NCBI RefSeq assembly: GCF_014202395.1
Contig: NZ_JACHGQ010000010.1
Location: 18,046-82,045 of the forward strand
Length of the DNA: 64,000 nucleotides
Direction of reading: 5' to 3'
Source: Histophilus somni
GTDB taxonomy: Bacteria > Pseudomonadota > Gammaproteobacteria > Enterobacterales > Pasteurellaceae
The notes beneath the pieces are model-generated. The model saw only the letters and a program-made list of their open reading frames with translations. It had not been told where the DNA came from and did not search any database. The position numbers and the translations under genes are program-made. Positions 44,643-53,866 of this stretch are shown here, piece by piece. Numbering within the stretch: position 1 is the stretch's first letter; each line of letters begins with the position of its first letter.

Positions 44643-45821
44643 TTATGCTTTTTGTTGTGCAAATTGTGCAATTTCATGCATCTGATCTAAAGTTTCTGTG
44701 CGAGCTAAAATGCCATGTTCCCCCATAATTTTGGCAAAAACGCCGGGTACAGTTTGCACACTAATAATATTAGTAGAATATTTTTGTTGCACATCTTCAA
44801 TGGCGTTTACATAATTCTTATTTGCTTTACGTGAGATATATACCACATTCCATGGGTGTGTAATATTTGTGTAGAATTTATTTTCTTTCACAATATTGGC
44901 GTATTCTCTGAATACATCAAAATCATTTGCATAATTCCACATATCAATAGTCAAGCCACCGGGTGGGCGACAATTGATTTCTAACGGCATCAAATCACCT
45001 GTTTTTTTCACACGGAAAAACTCAAAATGGAAGAAACGCTCACGAACGTTGAAAGCATCAACACATTTTTGTCCTAATTTAATTAAGTCGGTTGAAATTT
45101 CTCGAGGAACGTAATAGAACATATCGTTATCATTTTCTACGGTATCCAATACGCACTCGGAATATTCAAGACCGGAATAGAACACAATATTGCCCTCTTT
45201 ATCGGTTAAACCATCAAAGGTAATAATGTCCCCATCAATAAATTCTTCCATGATGTATTCAACGTGTGCATTTTTATAAGAAAAAAAGTCCTCTAATTCT
45301 TGTACCGACTTAATTTTATAAGTATCGCTTGCACCCACTCCTGAATTTGGCTTAATAATCACAGGAAACTTCAATTTTTTAGCTAACTTACGTGCTTCAT
45401 CATCAGAGTTAAATACTTTTCCCTGAGCAACTTTCAGACCTGCTTGACGAAAAATTTCTTTCATTTGTGCTTTGGTTTTGATTGCCAACATATCATCGTT
45501 CTTATACCCGGGAACATTAAAATCTGTACGTAATTTTGCATCAAGCTCAAGCCAGTATTCATTATGAGATTCAATACGATCAATTCGACCATACTTATGT
45601 GCAAAATAACCAACAGCACGATAGACTTGCTCGTAGTCTTCCATATTATCAACACGATAATATTCCGTTAAGGAATTACGCAAGTTTTCACTTAACTGTT
45701 CATAAGGTGTGTCTGCAATACCTAATGTATTAAAACCACACTCCTTTAAACGAACGGCAAAAGTTTCAAAGTTTGCAGGAAAATGTGGAGAAATCATCAC
45801 AAAATTTAATGGTTTTGACAT
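44643..45821 (-). CDS. ATP-grasp family ligase of unknown substrate
   Basis: This 392-residue protein has the ATP-grasp fold. An N-terminal Rossmann-like preATP-grasp domain (NFVMISPHFPANFETFAVRL) is followed by the ATP-binding segment FPVIIKPNSGVGASDTYKI. EEFIDGDIITFDG comes next, then the metal-binding MPLEINCRPPGG. It resembles biotin carboxylase/carbamoyl-phosphate-type ATP-grasp ligases without their extra domains, so it probably joins a carboxylate to an amine, as in dipeptide ligases. It is the first gene of a two-gene unit with the esterase, divergent from icd. Confidence 0.78.
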   Translation of the reverse strand: MSKPLNFVMISPHFPANFETFAVRLKECGFNTLGIADTPYEQLSENLRNSLTEYYRVDNMEDYEQVYRAVGYFAHKYGRIDRIESHNEYWLELDAKLRTDFNVPGYKNDDMLAIKTKAQMKEIFRQAGLKVAQGKVFNSDDEARKLAKKLKFPVIIKPNSGVGASDTYKIKSVQELEDFFSYKNAHVEYIMEEFIDGDIITFDGLTDKEGNIVFYSGLEYSECVLDTVENDNDMFYYVPREISTDLIKLGQKCVDAFNVRERFFHFEFFRVKKTGDLMPLEINCRPPGGLTIDMWNYANDFDVFREYANIVKENKFYTNITHPWNVVYISRKANKNYVNAIEDVQQKYSTNIISVQTVPGVFAKIMGEHGILARTETLDQMHEIAQFAQQKA

Positions 45822-45930
45822 AATAGCTCCTAAAATAAAAAACGAAATCGCTCGGATTATGACATAAATATCATTTATCTGTATATATTCTTTCCAGATA
45901 TTGTTTAAATTTTGAAAAAATTGTACGCAT

Positions 45931-45952
45931 AAAATAACATTATTGTTATTTT
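45931..45952 (+). other. A+T hairpin upstream of icd
   Basis: AAAATAACA and TGTTATTTT form a 9-bp stem with a 4-base loop, followed by TTTTTG, about 85 bases before icd. It could be an attenuator in the icd leader or a terminator of unrelated transcription. All pairs but one are A-T, so it would be weak. Confidence 0.35.
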
Positions 45953-45984
45953 TTTGTTATGCTTAGAACGCTCTAATACCATAA

Positions 45985-48249
<2,265 letters not shown>

Positions 48250-48254
48250 TCAGC

Positions 48255-48290
48255 ATAAGGGCAGCTAATGGCTTGCCCTTATTTATTTTT
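48255..48290 (+). terminator. Rho-independent terminator after icd
   Basis: ATAAGGGCA and TGCCCTTAT form a 9-bp stem around a 10-base loop, followed by a T-rich run. Confidence 0.82.
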
Positions 48291-48299
48291 ATCTAAAAC

Positions 48300-48983
48300 A
48301 TGGATCTTCAACGCAAAAAATTAAACAACACTAACTTGATAAAATCGCTTGTAAAAAGTGCGGTACTGAAACGTAGGCAAAAAAGGGGACTTAACTTTGC
48401 ACAAACTAAAGTGATTTTATTCAACAAGCCTTTTGATGTTCTCTGTCAGTTCACAGATGAACAAGGGCGGGCAACATTAAAAGATTTTATAAAAATACCG
48501 CACATTTATCCCGTAGGACGTTTAGATCGAGATAGCGAGGGTCTTTTATTGTTAACCAATAATGGCGAGCTACAGCACCGACTGACGAATCCAAAATTTA
48601 AAATGGAAAAAACCTACTGGGTACAAATAGAAGGCATTCCAGTGGAAACCGATCTTGCACAGCTGAGAAAAGGCATCGAATTGAATGATGGATTGACCAA
48701 ACCGGCAAAAGTGCGGTTGATTTCTGAACCGAATATTTGGCAACGACATCCACCGATTCGTGAGCGTAAAACTGTTCCTACCAGCTGGCTGGAAATTAAA
48801 ATTAGCGAAGGGCGTAACCGTCAAGTACGACGTATGACTGCCCATATCGGTTTTCCCACATTGCGTTTAATTCGTTATGAAACAGCGGGGCTAACGCTCA
48901 CCAATTTAGCCAATGGACAATTTCGTGAGCTTACGTTAACCGAATTACAAAATTTATATCAACAAGTTAAAAAGAGTATCTAA
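48300..48983 (+). CDS. rluE: 23S rRNA pseudouridine(2457) synthase RluE
   Basis: RluE isomerises U2457 of 23S rRNA. In this 227-residue RsuA-family protein the conserved core is [11 protein letters not shown], then [20 protein letters not shown], where the Asp after GRL is catalytic. [23 protein letters not shown] follows in the C-terminal part. It lacks an N-terminal S4 domain, which fits RluE rather than RluB or RluF. nudJ begins 1 base after its stop, as in E. coli where rluE and nudJ are also neighbours. Confidence 0.93.
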   Translation: MDLQRKKLNNTNLIKSLVKSAVLKRRQKRGLNFAQTKVILFNKPFDVLCQFTDEQGRATLKDFIKIPHIYPVGRLDRDSEGLLLLTNNGELQHRLTNPKFKMEKTYWVQIEGIPVETDLAQLRKGIELNDGLTKPAKVRLISEPNIWQRHPPIRERKTVPTSWLEIKISEGRNRQVRRMTAHIGFPTLRLIRYETAGLTLTNLANGQFRELTLTELQNLYQQVKKSI

Positions 48984-48984
48984 T

Positions 48985-49440
48985 ATGTATAAACCAAATA
49001 TTACAATGGCTTGTGTTGTGCACTGCAAAGGCAAATTTTTATTTGTCGAAGAATTTGAATACGGCAAAATGACGCTTAATCAACCAGCCGGGCATCTAGA
49101 AAAAAATGAAACTATTTTACAGGGTGCACAAAGAGAATTATTTGAAGAAACCGGTATTCGAGCAGAGATGCAAAACTTATTAAAGATTTACCAATGGCAT
49201 GCACCTCGTTCTAAAACTGATTATTTACGTTTTGTTTTTTCTGTTGAGTTAACAGATTGGGTTGAGATAACACCTTCTGATCCGGATATTTCCGGAGGGC
49301 TTTGGTTGAGCTTGGAGGAGTTTCACCATTATATTCAGCAAGATGGACAAGCGGCTCGCAATCCTTTGGTATTACAAGCCGTGGAAGATTATTTATCCGG
49401 AAAAACCTATCCTCTTGATATTCTTGATGTTTATCAATAA
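48985..49440 (+). CDS. nudJ: Nudix phosphatase NudJ
   Basis: NudJ hydrolyses nucleoside tri- and diphosphates, and HMP-pyrophosphate in E. coli. The 151-residue protein has a complete Nudix box at about residues 36-58 (begins GHLEKNETILQGA, then RELFEETGI). The N-terminus MYKPNITMACVVHCKGKFL is typical of NudJ. It is coupled to rluE upstream and meets slyX tail to tail. Confidence 0.92.
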   Translation: MYKPNITMACVVHCKGKFLFVEEFEYGKMTLNQPAGHLEKNETILQGAQRELFEETGIRAEMQNLLKIYQWHAPRSKTDYLRFVFSVELTDWVEITPSDPDISGGLWLSLEEFHHYIQQDGQAARNPLVLQAVEDYLSGKTYPLDILDVYQ

Positions 49441-49441
49441 G

Positions 49442-49663
49442 TTAATAATGTGGCGGAGGTGTTTCTTCCGCTTGAGTTGCAATATTAGAAGATTGTAAAT
49501 CCTTTAATTTGCTTGCCATATAGCGTAATTGTAACTGCATTTTGTCTAAAACAAATTGTTGATCAATTAATGCCTGATTTAATTCTTCTAAGGTGTTTTC
49601 TTGAAAGGCAATTTTCATTTCTAATTCTGCAATACGTTGATCTAATTCTTGAGTTTGTAGCAT
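49442..49663 (-). CDS. slyX: SlyX family protein
   Basis: A 73-residue coiled-coil protein of the SlyX family: [20 protein letters not shown], then [10 protein letters not shown], with the conserved C-terminal PPPHY. The function is unknown. In E. coli slyX also lies beside fkpA, and the same divergent arrangement is seen here. Confidence 0.93.
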   Translation of the reverse strand: MLQTQELDQRIAELEMKIAFQENTLEELNQALIDQQFVLDKMQLQLRYMASKLKDLQSSNIATQAEETPPPHY

Positions 49664-49759
49664 AAATAGTCTCTAATTAAAAAATAATGATTGTGCATTT
49701 GAACAAGACAATTTAATCTATTCAACATTTCATATTTTTATTATAAAGGATCAAGAAAA

Positions 49760-50446
49760 ATGTTAAAAATTAAAAAACGTTCTGCAATAGCGTTAATAGC
49801 AAGTGCGGTCATTTCTCAATCTGTTTTTGCTGATAAGCAGTTCAATGATGATGTTTCTTATGCTTTGGGCTATTTTATGGGAAAATATTTAACGGTGATG
49901 GGTGAAGAACACAAAGATGTTGCCAGTTACAATTATGAGAAAATTGTCGCTGGCATTAAAGATGTTGTAGAAAATAAAAGCACTTTAACTGATGAAAAAG
50001 CACAAGAAACGTTGCAAGAGTTAGAAAACAAAGCACGTCATGCAAAAATGGCTAAAATCAAAGCTGAAAATGAGAAATTTACAGCAGAATTTGCTAAAAA
50101 ATCGAATGTGAAAAAAACGGAAAGCGGTTTACTTTATCGTATTGAAAAAATGGGAGAAGGTAAGAGCATTAAACCGACAGATCGTGTTAAAGTACATTAC
50201 ACGGGCAAATTAGCCAATGGCAAAGTATTCGATAGTTCCAGAGAGCGTGGACAACCTGCTGAATTTAAATTAAATCAAGTGATTTTAGGTTGGACAGAGG
50301 GTTTACAATTCATTAAAAAAGGCGGAAAAATTGAGTTGGTTATTCCTGCCGACTTAGCTTATGGCGAAAGAGGTGCAGGCCTAATTCCACCGAGTTCAAC
50401 GCTATATTTTGATATTGAAATCTTAGATGTAACTTCTGAAAAATAA
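49760..50446 (+). CDS. fkpA: FKBP-type peptidyl-prolyl isomerase FkpA (periplasmic)
   Basis: FkpA is a periplasmic chaperone and prolyl isomerase that helps envelope proteins fold. The 228-residue precursor has a Sec signal (ends SVFA, about residue 24) and an N-terminal helical dimerisation domain with DVSYALGYFMGKYL. A C-terminal FKBP domain follows with VKVHYTGKLANGKVFDSS, and LAYGERGAGLIPPSSTLYFDIE at the end (first part diagnostic). A USS hairpin follows. Confidence 0.95.
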   Translation: MLKIKKRSAIALIASAVISQSVFADKQFNDDVSYALGYFMGKYLTVMGEEHKDVASYNYEKIVAGIKDVVENKSTLTDEKAQETLQELENKARHAKMAKIKAENEKFTAEFAKKSNVKKTESGLLYRIEKMGEGKSIKPTDRVKVHYTGKLANGKVFDSSRERGQPAEFKLNQVILGWTEGLQFIKKGGKIELVIPADLAYGERGAGLIPPSSTLYFDIEILDVTSEK

Positions 50447-50453
50447 AGTAAAA

Positions 50454-50499
50454 CTCACCGCACTTACATTAAAAATAGCCTAAAGTGCGGTGAGAAAAA
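50454..50499 (+). terminator. Inverted USS pair, terminator after fkpA
   Basis: CTCACCGCACTT and AAGTGCGGTGAG form a perfect 12-bp stem with a 17-base loop. A-rich rather than T-rich sequence follows on the plus strand, so termination strength is uncertain. Confidence 0.6.
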
Positions 50500-50514
50500 T
50501 AAGGGAAATTAAGC

Positions 50515-51183
50515 ATGTTATCGGATAGACGCCCTTTTACAAATGAAGATCATACTATTCTCAATTCTTATATCGCTGTGGTTGAGGGGATTAGTGCATT
50601 AATTGGTGAGCACTGTGAAATTGTTTTACACTCTTTGGAAGACCTTGAGCATTCGGCTATTTGTATTGCCAATGGACATAATACCAATCGCCAAGTGGGG
50701 TCGCCGATTACAAATTTTGCATTAACGTCTTTGCACAATATGCAAACCGAGAGTGTGTCTAAACCTTATTTTACTCGATCTAAAAGTAAGGGATTGATGA
50801 AATCGGTGACGATTGCAATTCGTAACGGTAATCAACGCATTATAGGCTTACTTTGCATTAATATTAATTTGGATATTCCCATGTCTCAATTTATTCAGGC
50901 ATTGATGCCCGCACCTGAACAAGTGGAAATGTCAGCAGTTAATTTCGCCAGTTCAGTAGAGGAGCTTGTTGTTCAAACTATAGAACAAACTATCGAAGAA
51001 ATTACAGCGGATCGTCTTGTTGCAAATCATAACAAAAATCGTCAAATTGTCCTGTCCTTATATGAAAAAGGTATTTTTGATATTAAAGATGCGATTAATT
51101 TAGTAGCGGAACGCTTAAATATCTCTCGACATACCGTTTATCTCTATATCCGTCAACTCAAACAAGAGCAAGGAATAGAATAA
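50515..51183 (+). CDS. YheO family transcriptional regulator
   Basis: This 222-residue protein has an N-terminal YheO/PAS-like domain ([32 protein letters not shown]) and a C-terminal helix-turn-helix ([23 protein letters not shown]). The family includes E. coli YheO and DauR. Its stop overlaps the tusD start by one base, and yheO-tusDCB is a conserved order, so it may be co-regulated with sulfur relay. Its target is unknown. Confidence 0.9.
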   Translation: MLSDRRPFTNEDHTILNSYIAVVEGISALIGEHCEIVLHSLEDLEHSAICIANGHNTNRQVGSPITNFALTSLHNMQTESVSKPYFTRSKSKGLMKSVTIAIRNGNQRIIGLLCININLDIPMSQFIQALMPAPEQVEMSAVNFASSVEELVVQTIEQTIEEITADRLVANHNKNRQIVLSLYEKGIFDIKDAINLVAERLNISRHTVYLYIRQLKQEQGIE

Positions 51184-51563
51184 TGCGTTATGTTTTAGCG
51201 GTTAAACAGCCTGTTTATGGTACACAAGGGGCATATCTTGCTTATCAATTTGCACAAACCTTATTGGCGAAAGGTCATCAAATTGAACAAATCTTTTTTT
51301 TTCAACAAGGGGTAACTTTAGGTAATGCTTTTGTCAATCCGGCAAATGACGAATTTCATTTACAAAAAGCGTGGCAACAGTTAAGTCAAACATATTCTGT
51401 TCCATTGCATCTTTGTATTTCAGCAGCACAACGGCGAGGTATCGTTGAACCGCTGAGTTCAAATAACCAGCAACAAAATAATTTAGCAGAAGGTTTTATT
51501 TTGGCAGGATTAGGAGAGTTTAATAAGGCAGTTTTGCAAGCAGATAGGTTGATAACAATATGA
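51183..51563 (+). CDS. tusD: Sulfur relay protein TusD
   Basis: TusD receives sulfur from TusA and passes it via TusE to MnmA for 2-thiouridine in tRNA. The 126-residue protein starts [13 protein letters not shown] and keeps the catalytic Cys in [11 protein letters not shown] (about residue 78). It is the first subunit of TusBCD and overlaps tusC by 4 bases. Confidence 0.95.
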   Translation: MRYVLAVKQPVYGTQGAYLAYQFAQTLLAKGHQIEQIFFFQQGVTLGNAFVNPANDEFHLQKAWQQLSQTYSVPLHLCISAAQRRGIVEPLSSNNQQQNNLAEGFILAGLGEFNKAVLQADRLITI

Positions 51564-51922
51564 TAAAACTGGCTTTTATCTTTCGCCAAGCACCACATGG
51601 TAGCAGTATTAGCCGAGAAGGTTTAGATGCACTGTTGGCGGCAACGGCATTTTGTAATGAAGATGAAATTGCGGTCTTCTTCTTAGAAGATGGTGTTTTT
51701 AATTTACTTAATCAGCAGAAACCTGAAATTATTTTGCAAAAAGATTTCATCCGTACTTTTAAATTATTGGATCTATATGAAATTGAGCAACGTTATATTT
51801 GCCGGCAATCTTGTGAAAAATACCAGTTAACTTGCCAAGATTTTATTATTTCCTGTCAAAAAATTGACCGCACTTTGTTGCTACAAAAACTAAATCAGGC
51901 AGAGAAAATTTTAACTTTTTAG
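51560..51922 (+). CDS. tusC: Sulfur relay protein TusC
   Basis: TusC is a structural subunit of the TusBCD heterohexamer. The 120-residue protein has the DsrF-like start [20 protein letters not shown], then ALLAATAF and [10 protein letters not shown]. It overlaps tusD (ATGA) and precedes tusB by 11 bases. MnmA, which uses this relay, is encoded at 12.0 kb. Confidence 0.94.
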   Translation: MIKLAFIFRQAPHGSSISREGLDALLAATAFCNEDEIAVFFLEDGVFNLLNQQKPEIILQKDFIRTFKLLDLYEIEQRYICRQSCEKYQLTCQDFIISCQKIDRTLLLQKLNQAEKILTF

Positions 51923-51933
51923 GGATAAATAAT

Positions 51934-52224
51934 ATGCTCTATACCTTTTCTCAATCAAGCTACGACATAAATGAATTAACCGGTTATTTAGACCAAGTCA
52001 CACCACAAGATGTATTAGTTTTATGGCAAGATGCTGTTTTATTACCCTTAAAGCACCCTCAAATTTTTGCTTGCCTTAATATACCTATTATGTTTTTACA
52101 ACCTGATGTTGAGGCGAGAAATTTAAGTGAAAAAATATTTGTACAGTTACCGCAAATGAAAATAATCTCTTTAGATGAACTAGTTGAACTTACCGTAACA
52201 TTTACTCCTCAGCTTGCTTTATAA
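51934..52224 (+). CDS. tusB: Sulfur relay protein TusB
   Basis: TusB is the DsrH-like third subunit of the TusBCD complex. It is short, 96 residues, with MLYTFSQSSYDINEL and DVLVLWQDAVLLPL conserved. It closes the yheO-tusDCB unit. No clear terminator was found in the 72-base gap before the convergent glycosyltransferase gene. Confidence 0.92.
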   Translation: MLYTFSQSSYDINELTGYLDQVTPQDVLVLWQDAVLLPLKHPQIFACLNIPIMFLQPDVEARNLSEKIFVQLPQMKIISLDELVELTVTFTPQLAL

Positions 52225-52296
52225 AGTGAATAATGAAGTTCATTATTACGGATTAATTTAAGATCATTTATTTATTTATTTTTTTTGCTAGAAATT

Positions 52297-53214
52297 TTAA
52301 ATATCAATCACTTTTATACCAAAATCTTTCAATATATCATAACAATCTAAATATGCTTTTTCAGTTAATTTAGGCTTTAAAGCATAGATATGGTCAATAT
52401 TTTCTTTGGTTACTATATTTAATACCGCACTACTAAAAAAAGTATATATTTTAATATTATTTTCAACAGATTGTTCTGCATAAAATTCTTCAAAAATAAG
52501 CGGTGTTTTAATATATGAAATATTATCGATATGATAATCCTCTCGAGGGTGAGGAAAATAAAAATCAATTTTAAATTTTTCAATAACTTCTTTGATTAAT
52601 TGAATATTTTTATCTTCATCATTAAATATAGGTTGACCTAACAGTATTGAGATGCTTTTATCTTGTGCCGTATATTTCTTTTCTAGATTAAACAAAGGCA
52701 TATATTCTATATTATCTATAATATTATTTTTACAACGATAAATTGAATAATGTAGCTTAGATATATTCTTTACTTTGTTGGAATTGTAGTGATTGGGTAA
52801 TAGAATATCAGTAATTCTTTTTTTTAAAGAATGATCATATTCTTGATAGAGATGACTATTTGGGGCGATGTTTGCAGTACCATCATCAAAAGTATACAAC
52901 TCTTTGAAAAAGATATTACTTAAAATAATATGGATATATCTTTTTTCGATATTTGCCAAAAAAACACGATCAAAAGTTTTGTTTTTAAGTTTTAATAAAG
53001 AAAGTAAATTTTTATATCTTTCAAGTTTAAATCTTGCAATTTTTATACAAAAAAACTTATGACATAAATGCTTTAATTTATTTTCATAAAAATCAAATTT
53101 ATCGTTATAAAATGATTCTAACATAACCCCATAAAATTTTTGCTCAGGATAACGTTCGATAATTTTTTCGGCGATGATTACCTGTAATGGAGTACAGCAT
53201 ATAATTAAATTCAT
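52297..53214 (-). CDS. Glycosyltransferase family 52 (putative LOS sialyltransferase, LsgB/Lst type)
   Basis: This 305-residue protein resembles Haemophilus LsgB and other family 52 enzymes that add sialic acid (or a hexosamine) to lipooligosaccharide. MNLIICCTPLQVIIAEKII at the start, then FDDGTANIAPNS and FYFPHPREDY (typical of the family's CMP-sugar-binding half), are visible. The ATG at 53214 has GAGAAG upstream and the family N-terminus; an in-frame ATG at 53232 is less likely. It is markedly A+T-rich. A repeat-bearing ORF on the same strand ends 24 bases before its start. The exact donor and acceptor are not determinable here. Confidence 0.8.
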   Translation of the reverse strand: MNLIICCTPLQVIIAEKIIERYPEQKFYGVMLESFYNDKFDFYENKLKHLCHKFFCIKIARFKLERYKNLLSLLKLKNKTFDRVFLANIEKRYIHIILSNIFFKELYTFDDGTANIAPNSHLYQEYDHSLKKRITDILLPNHYNSNKVKNISKLHYSIYRCKNNIIDNIEYMPLFNLEKKYTAQDKSISILLGQPIFNDEDKNIQLIKEVIEKFKIDFYFPHPREDYHIDNISYIKTPLIFEEFYAEQSVENNIKIYTFFSSAVLNIVTKENIDHIYALKPKLTEKAYLDCYDILKDFGIKVIDI

Positions 53215-53238
53215 ATTATCTTCTCGGAACATCTTATT

Positions 53239-53430
53239 TTAGTGCGGTGTTTTTTTGTGAGGAAATGCAAGTACATTAACTGCAAACATACCAATAGTAT
53301 TGATATCGTTCGTTCTGAGAAATAAACAACAATCTTTTAAATCTATGAATGATTTATAGGCATCAAAAAAACGAAAACTATGTTGAGTAATAGATTGAGA
53401 TTGATTGGTCTTGGATTTTTGTTTAGACAT
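53239..53430 (-). CDS. Small hypothetical protein downstream of an 8-bp repeat tract
   Basis: I do not recognise this 63-residue protein (MSKQKSKTNQSQSITQHSFR at the start, then KDCCLFLRTNDINTIG). The ATG is preceded by AAAGG at a good distance, so it can be translated alone. The frame is also open upstream through the whole 8-bp repeat to an ATG at 53613, which would add about 60 residues made largely of SLQAYKPT repeats. The last codons run into a near-USS. It lies just ahead of the glycosyltransferase on the same strand. Confidence 0.4.
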   Translation of the reverse strand: MSKQKSKTNQSQSITQHSFRFFDAYKSFIDLKDCCLFLRTNDINTIGMFAVNVLAFPHKKTPH

Positions 53431-53478
53431 TAACAACCTTTCATAATGAATTTGCAAGGTTGTTTTTAGCCAATATAC

Positions 53479-53580
53479 TAGGCTTGTAGGCTTGTAGGCT
53501 TGTAGGCTTGTAGGCTTGTAGGCTTGTAGGCTTGTAGGCTTGTAGGCTTGTAGGCTTGTAGGCTTGTAGGCTTGTAGGCT
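53479..53580. repeat. 8-bp tandem repeat (TAGGCTTG), 12.75 copies
   Basis: The unit TAGGCTTG is repeated 12 full times plus six bases over 102 bases with no mismatch. Because 8 is not a multiple of 3, each unit gained or lost shifts a reading frame that crosses it. On the minus strand all three frames of the repeat are open, reading as cyclic SLQAYKPT. Pure tracts of this kind mutate by slipped-strand mispairing. Confidence 0.97.
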
Positions 53581-53766
53581 CATTTTTATTTCTGCTATGT
53601 TTATAGATGGCATTATTTTACGCTAAATTTATTAGTAATGAAATGATGTAATAGATTTTTGCTTTTATCTCGAAATTTCACCTATACATTATGGCATCGT
53701 TATTCAGTATTTAACTGACTATTTTTTATCATGCATTGCTCTCAGGCAAATACCGCACCAACAAAC

Positions 53767-53848
53767 AAAAAAGCAGTGATTCTGATCTTCACCTAGAAGT
53801 TGGATTAAAAAAACAACTGACCAAGGAACAGATTATCACTGCTTTTTT
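53767..53848 (-). terminator. Inverted repeat after the autotransporter gene, probable terminator
   Basis: AAAAAAGCAGTGAT and ATCACTGCTTTTTT form a perfect 14-bp stem separated by 54 bases, 19 bases beyond the autotransporter stop. On the minus strand it ends in a T-rich run. The large loop is unusual for a simple terminator. The remaining sequence from 53614 to 53866 is A+T-rich without a gene. Confidence 0.55.
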
Positions 53849-53866
53849 TGATAGTTTGACCTCAGC

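Noticed and set aside
53479..53580. CRISPR array or satellite made by the TAGGCTTG tract
   Set aside because: The units are 8 bases, contiguous and without spacers, and no cas genes are present. It is a simple sequence repeat.
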